A DNA stretch of 64,000 nucleotides from Promicromonospora sp049532985 (GTDB lineage Bacteria > Actinomycetota > Actinomycetes > Actinomycetales > Cellulomonadaceae), in assembly GCF_049532985.1 (NCBI RefSeq), contig NZ_CP186693.1, forward strand, positions 3,038,001 to 3,102,000. The letters are read 5' to 3'. The notes beneath the pieces are model-generated. The model did no database searches, was not told where the DNA came from, and worked only from the letters and a program-made list of their open reading frames with translations. The translations under genes were made by a program, and so were the position numbers. Of this stretch, positions 42,272-51,408 are shown in pieces. Positions within the stretch are counted from its first letter, which is position 1. Each line of letters opens with the position of its first letter.

Positions 42272-43135
42272 TCAGGCCGGGGCGTGCTCCGCCGACCAGG
42301 ACGCGAGCAGGCGCAGCCCCTCCGCCGACGGCGAGCCTGGCTCGGCCGTGTAGACGAGCATGACCTGGCCCGGCTCGGCGGTCAGCGCGAACTCCTCGAA
42401 GACGAGGGTCAGCTCGCCCACCACCGGGTGCCGGAACCGCTTGGTGCCGCTGCCGTGGGTGCGGACGTCGTGCGCGGCCCAGAGCCTGCGGAACAGCTCG
42501 CTGCGCGTCGACAGCTCGCCCACGAGGTCCTGGATGCCCTTGTCGTGCGGGTCGCGCCCGGCCTCGGCCCGGATGATGGCCACGCACATCTGGGCGAACC
42601 GGTCCCACTCCGGGTAGAACTCGCGGGCCGCGGGGTCCAGGAACTGGAAGCGGGCGAAGTTCGGCGTGCGGCCGCCGTCGCCGATCAGCGGTGAGTAGAA
42701 GGCGCGCCCCAGCGCATTGGCCGCCACGAGGTCCTGGCGCTGGTCGCGTACCACGGCCACGGAGTCCGTCATGGAGTCGAGCGCCCACTGCAGGCTGGAC
42801 CGCGGCGGTCCCGGACGGGCGGCCCGGCGGCGGCTGCGCCCCGACGACGGGATGCCGTCGGCGGCGCGCGCCAGGTCGAGCAGGTGGGCGTGCTCGGCGT
42901 CGTCGAGGTGCAGGGCGCGGGACAGCGCGTCCAGGACGGCCGCCGAGGCACCGCCGAGTGCGCCACGTTCCAGCTTCGCGTAGTACTCCACGCTGACGCC
43001 GGCGAGCGCGGCCACCTCGCTGCGGCGCAGGCCCGCGACCCGGCGGTGCGTGCCCGCGGGCAGCCCTGCCGCCTCCGGCGTGAGCCGGGCGCGGCGGGTC
43101 ATGAGGAACTCGCGCACCTCTGCTCGGTTGTCCAT
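42272..43135 (-). CDS. XRE-type regulator with MmyB-like domain, second copy
   Basis: A 287-aa regulator with the same architecture as the protein at 33098-33958. The helix-turn-helix includes RVAGLRRSEVAALAGVSVEYYAKLERG; the MmyB domain has RQDLVAANALGRAFYSPL, NFARFQFLDPAAREFYPEWD, KRFRHPVVGELTLVFE and the shared end YTAEPGSPSAEGLRLLASWS. The two are clearly paralogous. It is divergent from the alcohol dehydrogenase/SDR pair at 43321, mirroring the first copy beside its SDR. Confidence 0.92.
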   Translation of the reverse strand: MDNRAEVREFLMTRRARLTPEAAGLPAGTHRRVAGLRRSEVAALAGVSVEYYAKLERGALGGASAAVLDALSRALHLDDAEHAHLLDLARAADGIPSSGRSRRRAARPGPPRSSLQWALDSMTDSVAVVRDQRQDLVAANALGRAFYSPLIGDGGRTPNFARFQFLDPAAREFYPEWDRFAQMCVAIIRAEAGRDPHDKGIQDLVGELSTRSELFRRLWAAHDVRTHGSGTKRFRHPVVGELTLVFEEFALTAEPGQVMLVYTAEPGSPSAEGLRLLASWSAEHAPA

Positions 43136-43269
43136 GCCCCCAGGCTAGGTCGGATGCCCCGGCCCGGGGGTGCCCTGTCGGTACACCCCACGCCAGGGAC
43201 TCCCTGTCCCGGCGACCGGGACGAACACTGAGGAGGTGCCGCCCACCAGGCGGCCTGCCGTCCCGGTGC

Positions 43270-43308
43270 GATCACCGGAGCAGATCATCGGAGCAGGTCT
43301 CCGGAGCA
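43270..43308 (+). repeat. Three tandem 13-bp repeats at the dehydrogenase ribosome binding site
   Basis: GATCACCGGAGCA, GATCATCGGAGCA and GGTCTCCGGAGCA follow one another without gaps and end in the AAGGAG used by the next gene. Each carries a GGAGCA that could weakly mimic a ribosome binding site. They lie between the divergent regulator and the dehydrogenase and might be regulator half-sites. Confidence 0.6.
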
Positions 43309-43320
43309 AGGAGTACCACC

Positions 43321-44343
43321 ATGCGTGGAGTAGTCATGCACGCCCCCGGCGACGTTCGCGTCGAGGACCGCGCGGACGCGACGATCGTCGAGCCCACCGA
43401 CGCGGTCATCCGGGTCACCGCGGCCTGCATCTGCGGGTCGGACCTGTGGCCCTACCGCGGGGTCGAGGCCCTGGACGGTCCGACGCCCATGGGACACGAG
43501 TACATCGGCGTCGTCGAGCAGATCGGGGACGAGGTGCGGGACATCAAGGTCGGCGACTTCGTCGTCGGCTCGTTCGTCGCCTCCGACAACACCTGCGAGA
43601 TCTGCCAGGCGGGCTACCAGTCCCGCTGCATCCACCACGTGATGATGGGCTCGGTGGGCACCCAGGCCCAGTACGCCCGTATCCCGCTGGCCGACGGCAC
43701 CCTGGTGCCCACGCCCGGCGTCCCCGACGCCGACCTCGTGCCCTCGTTGCTGGCCGCCTCCGACGTGCTCGGCACCGGCTGGTTCGCCGCCGTGGCCGCC
43801 GAGGCCGGACCAGGCAGGACCATCGCGGTGGTCGGCGACGGCGCCGTCGGCCTGTCCGCCGTCCTCGCCGCCAAGCAGCTCGGCGCGGAGCGGATCATCG
43901 TGTTCAGCCGCCACCCCGACCGGCAGGCGCTGGCCCGTGAGTTCGGGGCCACCGACGTCGTCGAGGAGCGCGGCCGCGAGGGCGCCGCGCGAGTCAAGGA
44001 GCTCACCGGTGGGTACGGCGCGCACGGCGTCGTCGAGGCCGTGGGCACCGAGGAGTCGATGTGGCAGGCCATCCGGTCGGCCCGGCCCGGCGGGTACGTC
44101 GGGTACGTCGGCGTCACGCACGGCGTCAAGCTCGACGGCCTGAAGCTCTTCTTCACCGGCGTGCACCTGCACGGCGGCCCCGCGCCCGTGCGCCGGTTCC
44201 TGCCCGAGCTGATCCAGCTCATCTGGGACCGGAAGATCGACCCGGGCAAGGTCTTCGACCTCACCCTCCCCCTGGAGGACGCCGCCAAGGGCTACCAGGC
44301 GATGGACGAGCGGCGCGCCACCAAGGTGCTGCTCACCCTCTGA
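43321..44343 (+). CDS. Zinc-dependent alcohol dehydrogenase
   Basis: A 340-aa MDR-family dehydrogenase. The catalytic zinc ligands are Cys38 (CICGSD), His59 and Glu60 (GHEYIG). The structural zinc loop has only three of four Cys (Cys92, 95, 103); the first position is Asp89. The NAD(P)-binding Rossmann motif is VVGDGAVGLSAVLAA, and FSRHPDRQALA after strand 2 (basic residues) hints at NADP. Strong AAGGAG upstream. It forms a pair with the SDR gene 25 bases downstream, divergent from an MmyB-type regulator. Substrate unknown. Confidence 0.93.
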   Translation: MRGVVMHAPGDVRVEDRADATIVEPTDAVIRVTAACICGSDLWPYRGVEALDGPTPMGHEYIGVVEQIGDEVRDIKVGDFVVGSFVASDNTCEICQAGYQSRCIHHVMMGSVGTQAQYARIPLADGTLVPTPGVPDADLVPSLLAASDVLGTGWFAAVAAEAGPGRTIAVVGDGAVGLSAVLAAKQLGAERIIVFSRHPDRQALAREFGATDVVEERGREGAARVKELTGGYGAHGVVEAVGTEESMWQAIRSARPGGYVGYVGVTHGVKLDGLKLFFTGVHLHGGPAPVRRFLPELIQLIWDRKIDPGKVFDLTLPLEDAAKGYQAMDERRATKVLLTL

Positions 44344-44368
44344 CCTCTCATCCTTCTGGAGGACCATC

Positions 44369-45034
44369 ATGACCACCATCGCCATCGTCGGCGCGGGCCC
44401 GGGCCTGGGCGCCGCCGTCGCGCGGAGGTTCGGCGCCGAGGGCTTCGACGTCGCACTCGTCGCCCGGAACCAGGAGCGGCTCCACGCCCTGGCCGCCGGC
44501 CTGCGGGACGGCGGCGCCACCGCCCGCGGGTACGCGGCCGACGTCCGCGACCCGCGGTCCCTGGCCGCGGCCCTCGACCAGGCCGCACAGGACCTGGGCC
44601 CGATCGAGGTGCTGGAGTACAGCCCGATCCCGCAGCGGGAGTTCCTGCGGCCCGTCCTGGAGACGACCACCGACGACCTGACGGCCGCGGTGGAGTTCTC
44701 CGTGCTCGGCCCGGTCACCGCCGTCCGGCAGGTGCTGCCGGGCATGCGCGCGCTCGGGCGGGGCACCGTGCTGTTCGTCAACGGCGGCTCGGGAGCCCGG
44801 CCGAACCCGCGGGTCGGCGGGACCTCGATCGCCTTCGCCGGCGAGAGCGCCTACGCCTCGATGCTGCACGACGTGCTGGCACCGGAGGGCATCCACGTCG
44901 CCCAGCTCATCATCCCGGGCGCGATCACGCCGGGGCACGCGACCAACGACCCGGCCACGCTGGCGGGCACCCTGTGGGGCATGCACACCGGGCGGGGCGA
45001 CTTCCGGGTGTTCTCGGAGGAGCTGCCGGCCTGA
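44369..45034 (+). CDS. Atypical short-chain dehydrogenase-like protein
   Basis: A 221-aa SDR-fold protein with the glycine motif GAGPGLGAAVARRFG and ADVRDPRSL. The usual NNAG is replaced (LEYSPIPQ). The catalytic Ser region reads VNGGSGARP, and the YxxxK site is not intact (FAGESAYASMLHDVL has no matching Lys). It may be a non-catalytic or altered SDR. GGAGGA lies six bases before the ATG. Second gene of the operon with the alcohol dehydrogenase. Confidence 0.85.
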   Translation: MTTIAIVGAGPGLGAAVARRFGAEGFDVALVARNQERLHALAAGLRDGGATARGYAADVRDPRSLAAALDQAAQDLGPIEVLEYSPIPQREFLRPVLETTTDDLTAAVEFSVLGPVTAVRQVLPGMRALGRGTVLFVNGGSGARPNPRVGGTSIAFAGESAYASMLHDVLAPEGIHVAQLIIPGAITPGHATNDPATLAGTLWGMHTGRGDFRVFSEELPA

Positions 45035-45104
45035 GTCCGTCCGTTCGTTCGCCCGACCGCGGAACGGCCCGATGTGCTCCGAGGAACGGTCCCCCGCGGA
45101 GACG

Positions 45105-45141
45105 TGTCACTCTGCGTAGACGTTGTCTACGCAGAGTGACA
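45105..45141. terminator. Palindromic repeat (16-bp perfect arms), copy D
   Basis: TGTCACTCTGCGTAGA (45105-45120) and its exact complement (45126-45141) flank a five-base loop. It lies between the convergent SDR and histidine kinase genes. The core is nearly the same as the centre of the palindrome at 5272-5358, including the TTGTCTAC loop side, so both belong to one repeat family. Confidence 0.78.
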
Positions 45142-45150
45142 GCGCCTCGC

Positions 45151-45230
45151 GGGCCAGGCGCGGGCCAGGCGCGGGCCAGGCAGGCCAGGCAGGCCAGGCA
45201 GGCCAGGCAGGCCAGGGAGGCCAGGGAGGC
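45151..45230. repeat. Tandem 9-12-bp GCCAGGCAG-type repeat
   Basis: The 80 bases start with GGGCCAGGCGC units, continue as four GGCCAGGCA units and end with two GGCCAGGGA units. It is a simple sequence array in the 256-base gap between convergent genes. No gene is seen in it. Confidence 0.8.
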
Positions 45231-45290
45231 TCGCGGGCGTGGAACCGCTCGTCCGCCTTCTGCCGGCTCCGCGCCTCGTCCTTGCGAGGC

Positions 45291-46598
45291 TCACGCCTCC
45301 AGCGGGTCCCCGCCCGGCGGCGTGTTCGCGCGGTTCGTCGCGCGGTCCAGGGTGCGGTCCGGGAGCCAGATGGTGAACGTGCTGCCCCCGGGTCCGTGGT
45401 CGCTGTGCCGCAGGTGGCCGTCGTGGCTCTCGGCGACCTGGCGCGCGATGGCCAGGCCGAGCCCGGAGCCGTCCGGCCGCTCCCCCGAGGCGTCGTCGGA
45501 ACCGTTCGCGCCCCGGTAGAACCGGTCGAAGATCCGGTCCCGGGCCTCGGGCGGGACGCCCGGGCCCTCGTCGGCGACGGCGACCCACGCCCAGCCCTGG
45601 CGGCTGCCCACGCCGACCGTGATCACGCTCCCGCCGGGGGCCAGCCGCACCGCGTTGGACAGGAGGTTGTCCACGGCCCGGGCCAGCGCGTTCGCGTCGC
45701 CGTAGGCGACCGGCCCGGGATGGGTGCGCTCCGCGATGGTCACCCCGCGCCGGCCGGCCACCGCGCGGTTCTCGCGGACGGCGCCCACGGCGAGCGCCGC
45801 CAGGTCCACCTCCTGGTCGGTGAAGGCCTCCGACCGCAGCCGTGCGGTCGCGAGCAGGTCCTCCAGCAGCCGGGACATCCGGCCGGTCGCCGCGAGCACG
45901 ACGGCGGACGCCTCGGCCCGCTGCGCCCGGTCGGCCTGGTCGTCGGCGAGCACGGCCTCGACGTTGGCCTGCACCACCGTCACGGGGTTGCGCAGCTCGT
46001 GGGAGACGTCTTCGATCAGCCGGCGTTCCGCGCTGAAGGCCCGGTCGAGGCGGTCGAGCATCCCGTCGATGGTGTCGGCCAGGGTGCGCAGCTCGTCGTG
46101 CGGCCCGGTCGCGCCGATCCGGCGGGACAGGTCGGTGGCGCCGATCTCCTGCGCGGTGCGCGTGATCGCCTCCACCGGCCGCAGCGCACGACCGGCCACC
46201 CACCAGCCCACGACGACGCTGAGCAGGAACATCACCGCGAGCGCCACGGCCGAGTAGTCGCGCAGGGTCTGCAGCGCCGTGTAGTTGACGGCGTGCTGCA
46301 CGGTGTCGAGGTCGGCGGCCTGGAACTGCTCGCCGGGCCGGTAGGCGATGCTGCCGTCGGGCTTCTTCTCGAACCGCTTGACGGTGACCGGGTCCAGCGG
46401 CGCGGCCACCATGGTCCGGGACAGGGCGAGGTAGACGCCCGCGAGGATGAGCGCGGTGATGCCGAAGAGCGTCGCGGAGTAGGTCACGGCGAGCCGCATC
46501 CGCACGGTCCGCGCCCATCCGGGCAGCCGCGGCCGTACGCGGCGGGCGGACGGCGCCGTGCCGGGCCCGGCCCCGCCGTCGTCGTCGTCGTGCCTCAT
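45291..46598 (-). CDS. Two-component sensor histidine kinase (HAMP, HisKA)
   Basis: A 435-aa kinase. Two membrane helices (residues 33-58 and 118-142) enclose a small extracellular domain of about 60 residues. A HAMP (GRALRPVEAITRTAQEIGAT), then HisKA (EDVSHELRNPVTVVQ, phospho-His in SHELRNP) and HATPase (DNLLSNAVRLAPGG, VADEGPGVP, DRFYRG, GSGLGLAIARQVAE) follow in standard order. Its ATG overlaps the stop of the response regulator gene (ATGA). The ligand is unknown. Confidence 0.93.
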   Translation of the reverse strand: MRHDDDDGGAGPGTAPSARRVRPRLPGWARTVRMRLAVTYSATLFGITALILAGVYLALSRTMVAAPLDPVTVKRFEKKPDGSIAYRPGEQFQAADLDTVQHAVNYTALQTLRDYSAVALAVMFLLSVVVGWWVAGRALRPVEAITRTAQEIGATDLSRRIGATGPHDELRTLADTIDGMLDRLDRAFSAERRLIEDVSHELRNPVTVVQANVEAVLADDQADRAQRAEASAVVLAATGRMSRLLEDLLATARLRSEAFTDQEVDLAALAVGAVRENRAVAGRRGVTIAERTHPGPVAYGDANALARAVDNLLSNAVRLAPGGSVITVGVGSRQGWAWVAVADEGPGVPPEARDRIFDRFYRGANGSDDASGERPDGSGLGLAIARQVAESHDGHLRHSDHGPGGSTFTIWLPDRTLDRATNRANTPPGGDPLEA

Positions 46599-47311
46599 GC
46601 CGGGACGCCCTCGACGGACGCGGGCAGCTCGCGCAGCCGGTACCCGCGTCCGATGAGGGTCTCCAGCGCGGGCTCCTCGCCGTCGAGGGTCAGCTTGCGG
46701 CGCAGCGTGCCGACGGTGACGCGCACCGTCTGGGTGAACGGGTCGGCGTTCTCGTCCCAGACGTGCTCCAGCAGCTCCTCGGCCGGCACCACGTACGCGG
46801 GGCGGCTCATCAGGTAGCGCAGCACCGCGAACTCCTTGCGGGTGAGCGCGAGCTCGCGGGTGCCGCGCCAGGCGAGCTGCCGGGCGGCGTCGAGCCGGAT
46901 GGGGCCGTGCGTGAGCACCGCGGCGACCTCGCGTGCCTCGCGGCGCAGCAGCGCGCGGATCCGGGCGGAGAGCTCGATGATCGCGAAGGGCTTGACCAGG
47001 TAGTCGTCGGCGCCGACGTCGAGCCCCGTGACGCGGTCGGTCAGCCGACCGCGGGCGGTGAGCATGAGGATGCGCGGCGGGTCGCCCTCGGCGAGCGGCA
47101 CCTGGCCGGCGCGGACGGCGCGGGTCAGGTCGAAGCCGGTGCCGTCGGGCAGCGTGACGTCCAGGAGCACGAGGTCGTACGGGTTGAGGGCGAGCTTGTC
47201 CCGTGCCTCCGCGACCGTGCGCGCGTGGTCGACGGCGTAGCCCTCCCGGCGCAGCGCCACCTCCAGGGCGCTCACCAGGCCCGCCTCGTCCTCCACGATC
47301 AGCAGCCGCAC
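46595..47311 (-). CDS. OmpR/PhoB-type response regulator
   Basis: A 238-aa regulator. The receiver has acidic pocket VEDEAG, phospho-Asp in VLLDVTLPDGTG, Thr in MLTARG and Lys in YLVKPFA. The winged helix shows ALTRKEFAVLRYLMSRP, DENADPFTQTVRVTVGTLRRK and GRGYRLRE. GTG 47311 (MRLLIVEDE) is the standard receiver start. It is cotranscribed with the kinase and divergent from the MoxR cluster (115-base gap), which it may regulate. Confidence 0.94.
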   Translation of the reverse strand: MRLLIVEDEAGLVSALEVALRREGYAVDHARTVAEARDKLALNPYDLVLLDVTLPDGTGFDLTRAVRAGQVPLAEGDPPRILMLTARGRLTDRVTGLDVGADDYLVKPFAIIELSARIRALLRREAREVAAVLTHGPIRLDAARQLAWRGTRELALTRKEFAVLRYLMSRPAYVVPAEELLEHVWDENADPFTQTVRVTVGTLRRKLTLDGEEPALETLIGRGYRLRELPASVEGVPA

Positions 47312-47426
47312 AGCAGCACCGTAACCGCCCGGCGCCGCGTCTGACAGGCCCTGCCGGTCCACCCTTTCGGTCGGCTTTCGCTCGGGTTTCCCGCAGTTTT
47401 CCCCGGCCTCGGGTGGAGTGGGTGCC

Positions 47427-48469
<1,043 letters not shown>

Positions 48470-48473
<4 letters not shown>

Positions 48474-49387
48474 CCGACGCCGCGCGCCGGTTCCGCCGCC
48501 TGGACCTGACCGTACGGCGCCGGGTCGACGGCCTGCTGCAGGGCGACGTCGACGGCGACGCCCTGGGGCCCGGCACCGACCCCGAGGAGCTCACGCTCTA
48601 CCGGCCCGGCGGGGACGTGCGGCGGATCGACTGGAACGTCACGGCCCGTACCGGTGCACCGCACCTGTGGCGGACCCGTGCCCAGCACGAGCTGGAGACG
48701 TGGCTGCTGCTGGACCGCAGCCCCAGCATGGCGTTCGGCACCGCGCTCACCGAGAAGGCCGACGTGGCCGAGGAGGTGGCGGCTGCCGTCGGCCTCCTCA
48801 CCGCGGGCGTCGGCAACCGTGTCGGCGTCGGCCTGCTCGACGCCGCCGGGCTGCACTGGCTGGCGCCGCGGCCCGGGCACGCCGCCGCGGCCGCGCTGAC
48901 CCGGCTCGCCGCCGCCCCGCGCGAGGGCGGCGTCCCGGTGCCGCTCGCGGACGCCCTGCGCGGGCTCGGGGCGCGGGCCCGGCGCCGCGGGCTGTGCGTC
49001 GTGGTCACCGACCTGGTGGTGCCGGACGGGCGCATCGAGCGCCCGTTCGAGTGGGAGGGGCCGCTGCGCCGGCTGACCGCGCGGCACGACGTCCTCGTGG
49101 TCGAGGTCGACGACCCGCGCGAGCGGGAGCTGCCGGACGTGGGCGAGGCCGTCCTCGTGGACCCCGAGACCGGCGCGCAGCGCGAGGTCTCCACCTCCGA
49201 CCCGGAGCTGCGGCTCGCCTACGCCATGGTCGCGGCCCGGCACCGGGACCAGACCGCCGCGGCCGTGCGCGCCTGCCGGGCCGAGCACGTGCGGGTTGCC
49301 ACCGACCAGGACTGGACGGTGGCGCTGGCCCGGTTCGTCCGGGACCGCGGCCGCACCCACCGACGACGCACCCGGAGGACCCGATGA
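48470..49387 (+). CDS. DUF58-family protein
   Basis: A 305-aa DUF58 protein with the defining GGDVRRIDWNVTARTGAPHLW and a degraded VWA-like fold (LLLDRSPSMAFGT). No membrane helix is seen. Members always accompany MoxR ATPases and probably act as a client or adaptor. Start and stop overlap the neighbouring genes by four bases each. Confidence 0.92.
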
Positions 49388-50418
49388 CCTTCACCAGCCC
49401 CCTGTTCCTGCTGGCCCTCGTGCCGGTGGCCGCCCTGGCCGTCGCGTACATGGTGCTGCGCCGACGGCGCACGCGCTACGCGGTGCGGTTCGCGACGCTG
49501 CCGATGCTCGACCGGGTCGCGCCCGTCCGGCCCCGCTGGCGCCGTCACCTGGCCACCGCCCTGGTGCTGCTCGCGCTGGCCGCCTTCGCCACGGCGGCCG
49601 CCGGACCGCAGATGCGCCTCCGGGTGCCGTACGAGCAGGCGACGGTGATCGTGGCCCTCGACGTGTCCGGGTCCATGGAGGCGCAGGACGTGCCGCCCGA
49701 CCGGCTGACCGCGGCGAAGGCGGCCGCCGTCGAGTTCGTCCGCGACCTTCCGGAGACCGTCCAGGTGGGTGCCGTCGCGTTCGCCGGCGACGCCACCCTG
49801 GTCGCCCCCGTCACGGACGACCGCGCCCTGGTGGAGAACGCCATCGGCTCCCTGGAGGCCGACGGCGCCACGGCCATCGGCGAGGCGGTGTTCACCGCAG
49901 CCGGCGAGGTGCTCCGGCAGGCGGCGGCCAGCGCCCCGGCCGACCCGGCGGGCGGCACCCCTGGCGACACGACGCGCGGCGCTACGGGCGGCGACCCGGC
50001 CGACGACGTCGGCGCGGTGCCGGCCGACCCGATCCCGGCCCGGCTCGTCCTGCTCTCCGACGGGTTCAACACCGCCGGCCGCAGCCCTGCCGACTCCGTG
50101 CGGGCGGCCCTGGAGGCGCAGATGCCCGTCTCCACGATCGCGTACGGCACGCCCGGCGGGGTGATCGGGAACGGGGTGCGCACCCAGTCGGCGCCCGCCG
50201 ACGCCGACTCGCTGCGCCGCCTCGCCGAGGAGACCGGCGGGCACTTCTACAGCGCCGAGAGCGGGGCCGAGCTGGACCAGGTCTACGAGGACATCGGCTC
50301 GTCGATCGGCTGGCGCACCGAGACCACGCTCGTCACCACACCGCTGATCCTGCTCGGCCTCGGCCTCGCGGTCGTCGCCACGGCGCTGTCCCTGCGCTGG
50401 TTCTCCCGGCTGGTCTGA
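49384..50418 (+). CDS. VWA-domain membrane protein (BatA-like)
   Basis: A 344-aa protein with two N-terminal helices (residues 5-22 and 59-78) and a C-terminal one (about 318-337). The VWA domain has an intact MIDAS, DVSGSM near residue 92 with downstream Thr and Asp (LSDGFNTAG). A Gly/Asp-rich insert, about 35 residues (PADPAGGTPGDTTRG...), interrupts the VWA fold. It completes the MoxR-DUF58-VWA module; the external MIDAS loop probably binds a protein or metal partner. Confidence 0.92.
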   Translation: MTFTSPLFLLALVPVAALAVAYMVLRRRRTRYAVRFATLPMLDRVAPVRPRWRRHLATALVLLALAAFATAAAGPQMRLRVPYEQATVIVALDVSGSMEAQDVPPDRLTAAKAAAVEFVRDLPETVQVGAVAFAGDATLVAPVTDDRALVENAIGSLEADGATAIGEAVFTAAGEVLRQAAASAPADPAGGTPGDTTRGATGGDPADDVGAVPADPIPARLVLLSDGFNTAGRSPADSVRAALEAQMPVSTIAYGTPGGVIGNGVRTQSAPADADSLRRLAEETGGHFYSAESGAELDQVYEDIGSSIGWRTETTLVTTPLILLGLGLAVVATALSLRWFSRLV

Positions 50419-50448
50419 GCCGTTTTCTCCCGGCTGGTCTGACCCGTT
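50401..50448 (+). repeat. 24-bp tandem duplication over the VWA gene stop codon
   Basis: TTCTCCCGGCTGGTCTGA at 50401 is repeated at 50425 as part of a 24-base unit with one or two differences. The first copy encodes the last residues and stop of the VWA protein, the second is noncoding. It looks like a recent slippage event. Confidence 0.8.
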
Positions 50449-50478
50449 CGACCTGATCCCGTTCGAAGGAGCGCTCCC

Positions 50479-51408
50479 GTGCCGCACCCCGATTCCCCCG
50501 CCCCCGTCCCGCCCGCCGGCCTGGGCCGCCCGGCCGGACCACGCCACTTCGTGCTCGGCGCCCCGGCGGCACCACGTCCGGCGCCGGACGACGTCCCGGC
50601 CCGGCGGTCGCCCACGGCGTCCGCACCGTCCGCACCCGCCGCGCCCGCCGTGACCACCGGCCCGCCGCCGGACCGGCCGGCCTCGAACGCGCCCCGCCGT
50701 CAGCGTCCCCTGCTGGCACTGGCCACGGCCCTGGCCCTGGGCGCCCTGTTCGGGTCCGCGACGACCGGCGTGGTGACGGGCCTCGCCGTCGGCCCGGACG
50801 AGGCGCCGCCGCCCGCCGCGGACCAGGGCACCGGCCTGACCACGACAAGCGCCGCCCAGCGCGTGCTGCCCAGCGTGGTGCAGGTCCGGGCAGGGTCGCG
50901 TGGCGGTTCCGGCGTGGTCCTCGACGACAGCCACGTGGTGACCAACGGCCACGTGGTGGTCGGCAGCACCAGCGTCGAGCTGATGCTCGACGACGGCCGC
51001 ACGGTCGCCGGGCGGGTGCTCGGGGCCGACGAGCGCAACGACATCGCCGTCGTCGAGGCCGACCTCGGGCCCACGCCCGCCGCGGCGCTCGGCAGCAGCG
51101 CCGCGCTGCGCATCGGCGACCCGGTGATCGCCGTCGGCTCCCCGCTCGGGCTGACGGGCAGCGTGACGGCGGGCGTGGTGAGCGCCGTCGACCGTAGTGC
51201 GGGCGGCTTCCCCGGGCCGATGGTGCAGACCGACGCCTCCATCAACCAGGGCAACTCCGGCGGCCCGCTGGTCGACCTGCGCGGTCGTGTGGTGGGCATC
51301 AACACGGCCATCGCCACGATGGGCGGCTCGGGCAGCATCGGCATCGGGTTCGCCGTGCCCATCGACCGCGCGGCCGACGTCGCCGACCGCATCATCCGCG
51401 GGTCGTGA
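50479..51408 (+). CDS. Membrane-anchored trypsin-like serine protease (S1C, no PDZ)
   Basis: A 309-aa HtrA-like protease. A Pro/Ala-rich cytosolic tail (1-75) precedes one membrane helix (76-104). The chymotrypsin fold carries the triad His158 (TNGHVV), Asp188 (RNDIAVV) and Ser260 (GNSGGPL). No PDZ domain follows, so the protein is shorter than DegP-type enzymes. GTG start with AAGGAG eight bases before. It lies 60 bases after the VWA gene on the same strand and may share its transcript. Its end overlaps the convergent SDR gene by 17 bases. Confidence 0.9.
   Translation: MPHPDSPAPVPPAGLGRPAGPRHFVLGAPAAPRPAPDDVPARRSPTASAPSAPAAPAVTTGPPPDRPASNAPRRQRPLLALATALALGALFGSATTGVVTGLAVGPDEAPPPAADQGTGLTTTSAAQRVLPSVVQVRAGSRGGSGVVLDDSHVVTNGHVVVGSTSVELMLDDGRTVAGRVLGADERNDIAVVEADLGPTPAAALGSSAALRIGDPVIAVGSPLGLTGSVTAGVVSAVDRSAGGFPGPMVQTDASINQGNSGGPLVDLRGRVVGINTAIATMGGSGSIGIGFAVPIDRAADVADRIIRGS

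Noticed and set aside
48667..49383. Long upstream extension of the VWA gene
   Set aside because: It overlaps the DUF58 gene in another frame; the ATG at 49384 overlaps the DUF58 stop and begins a typical membrane helix.
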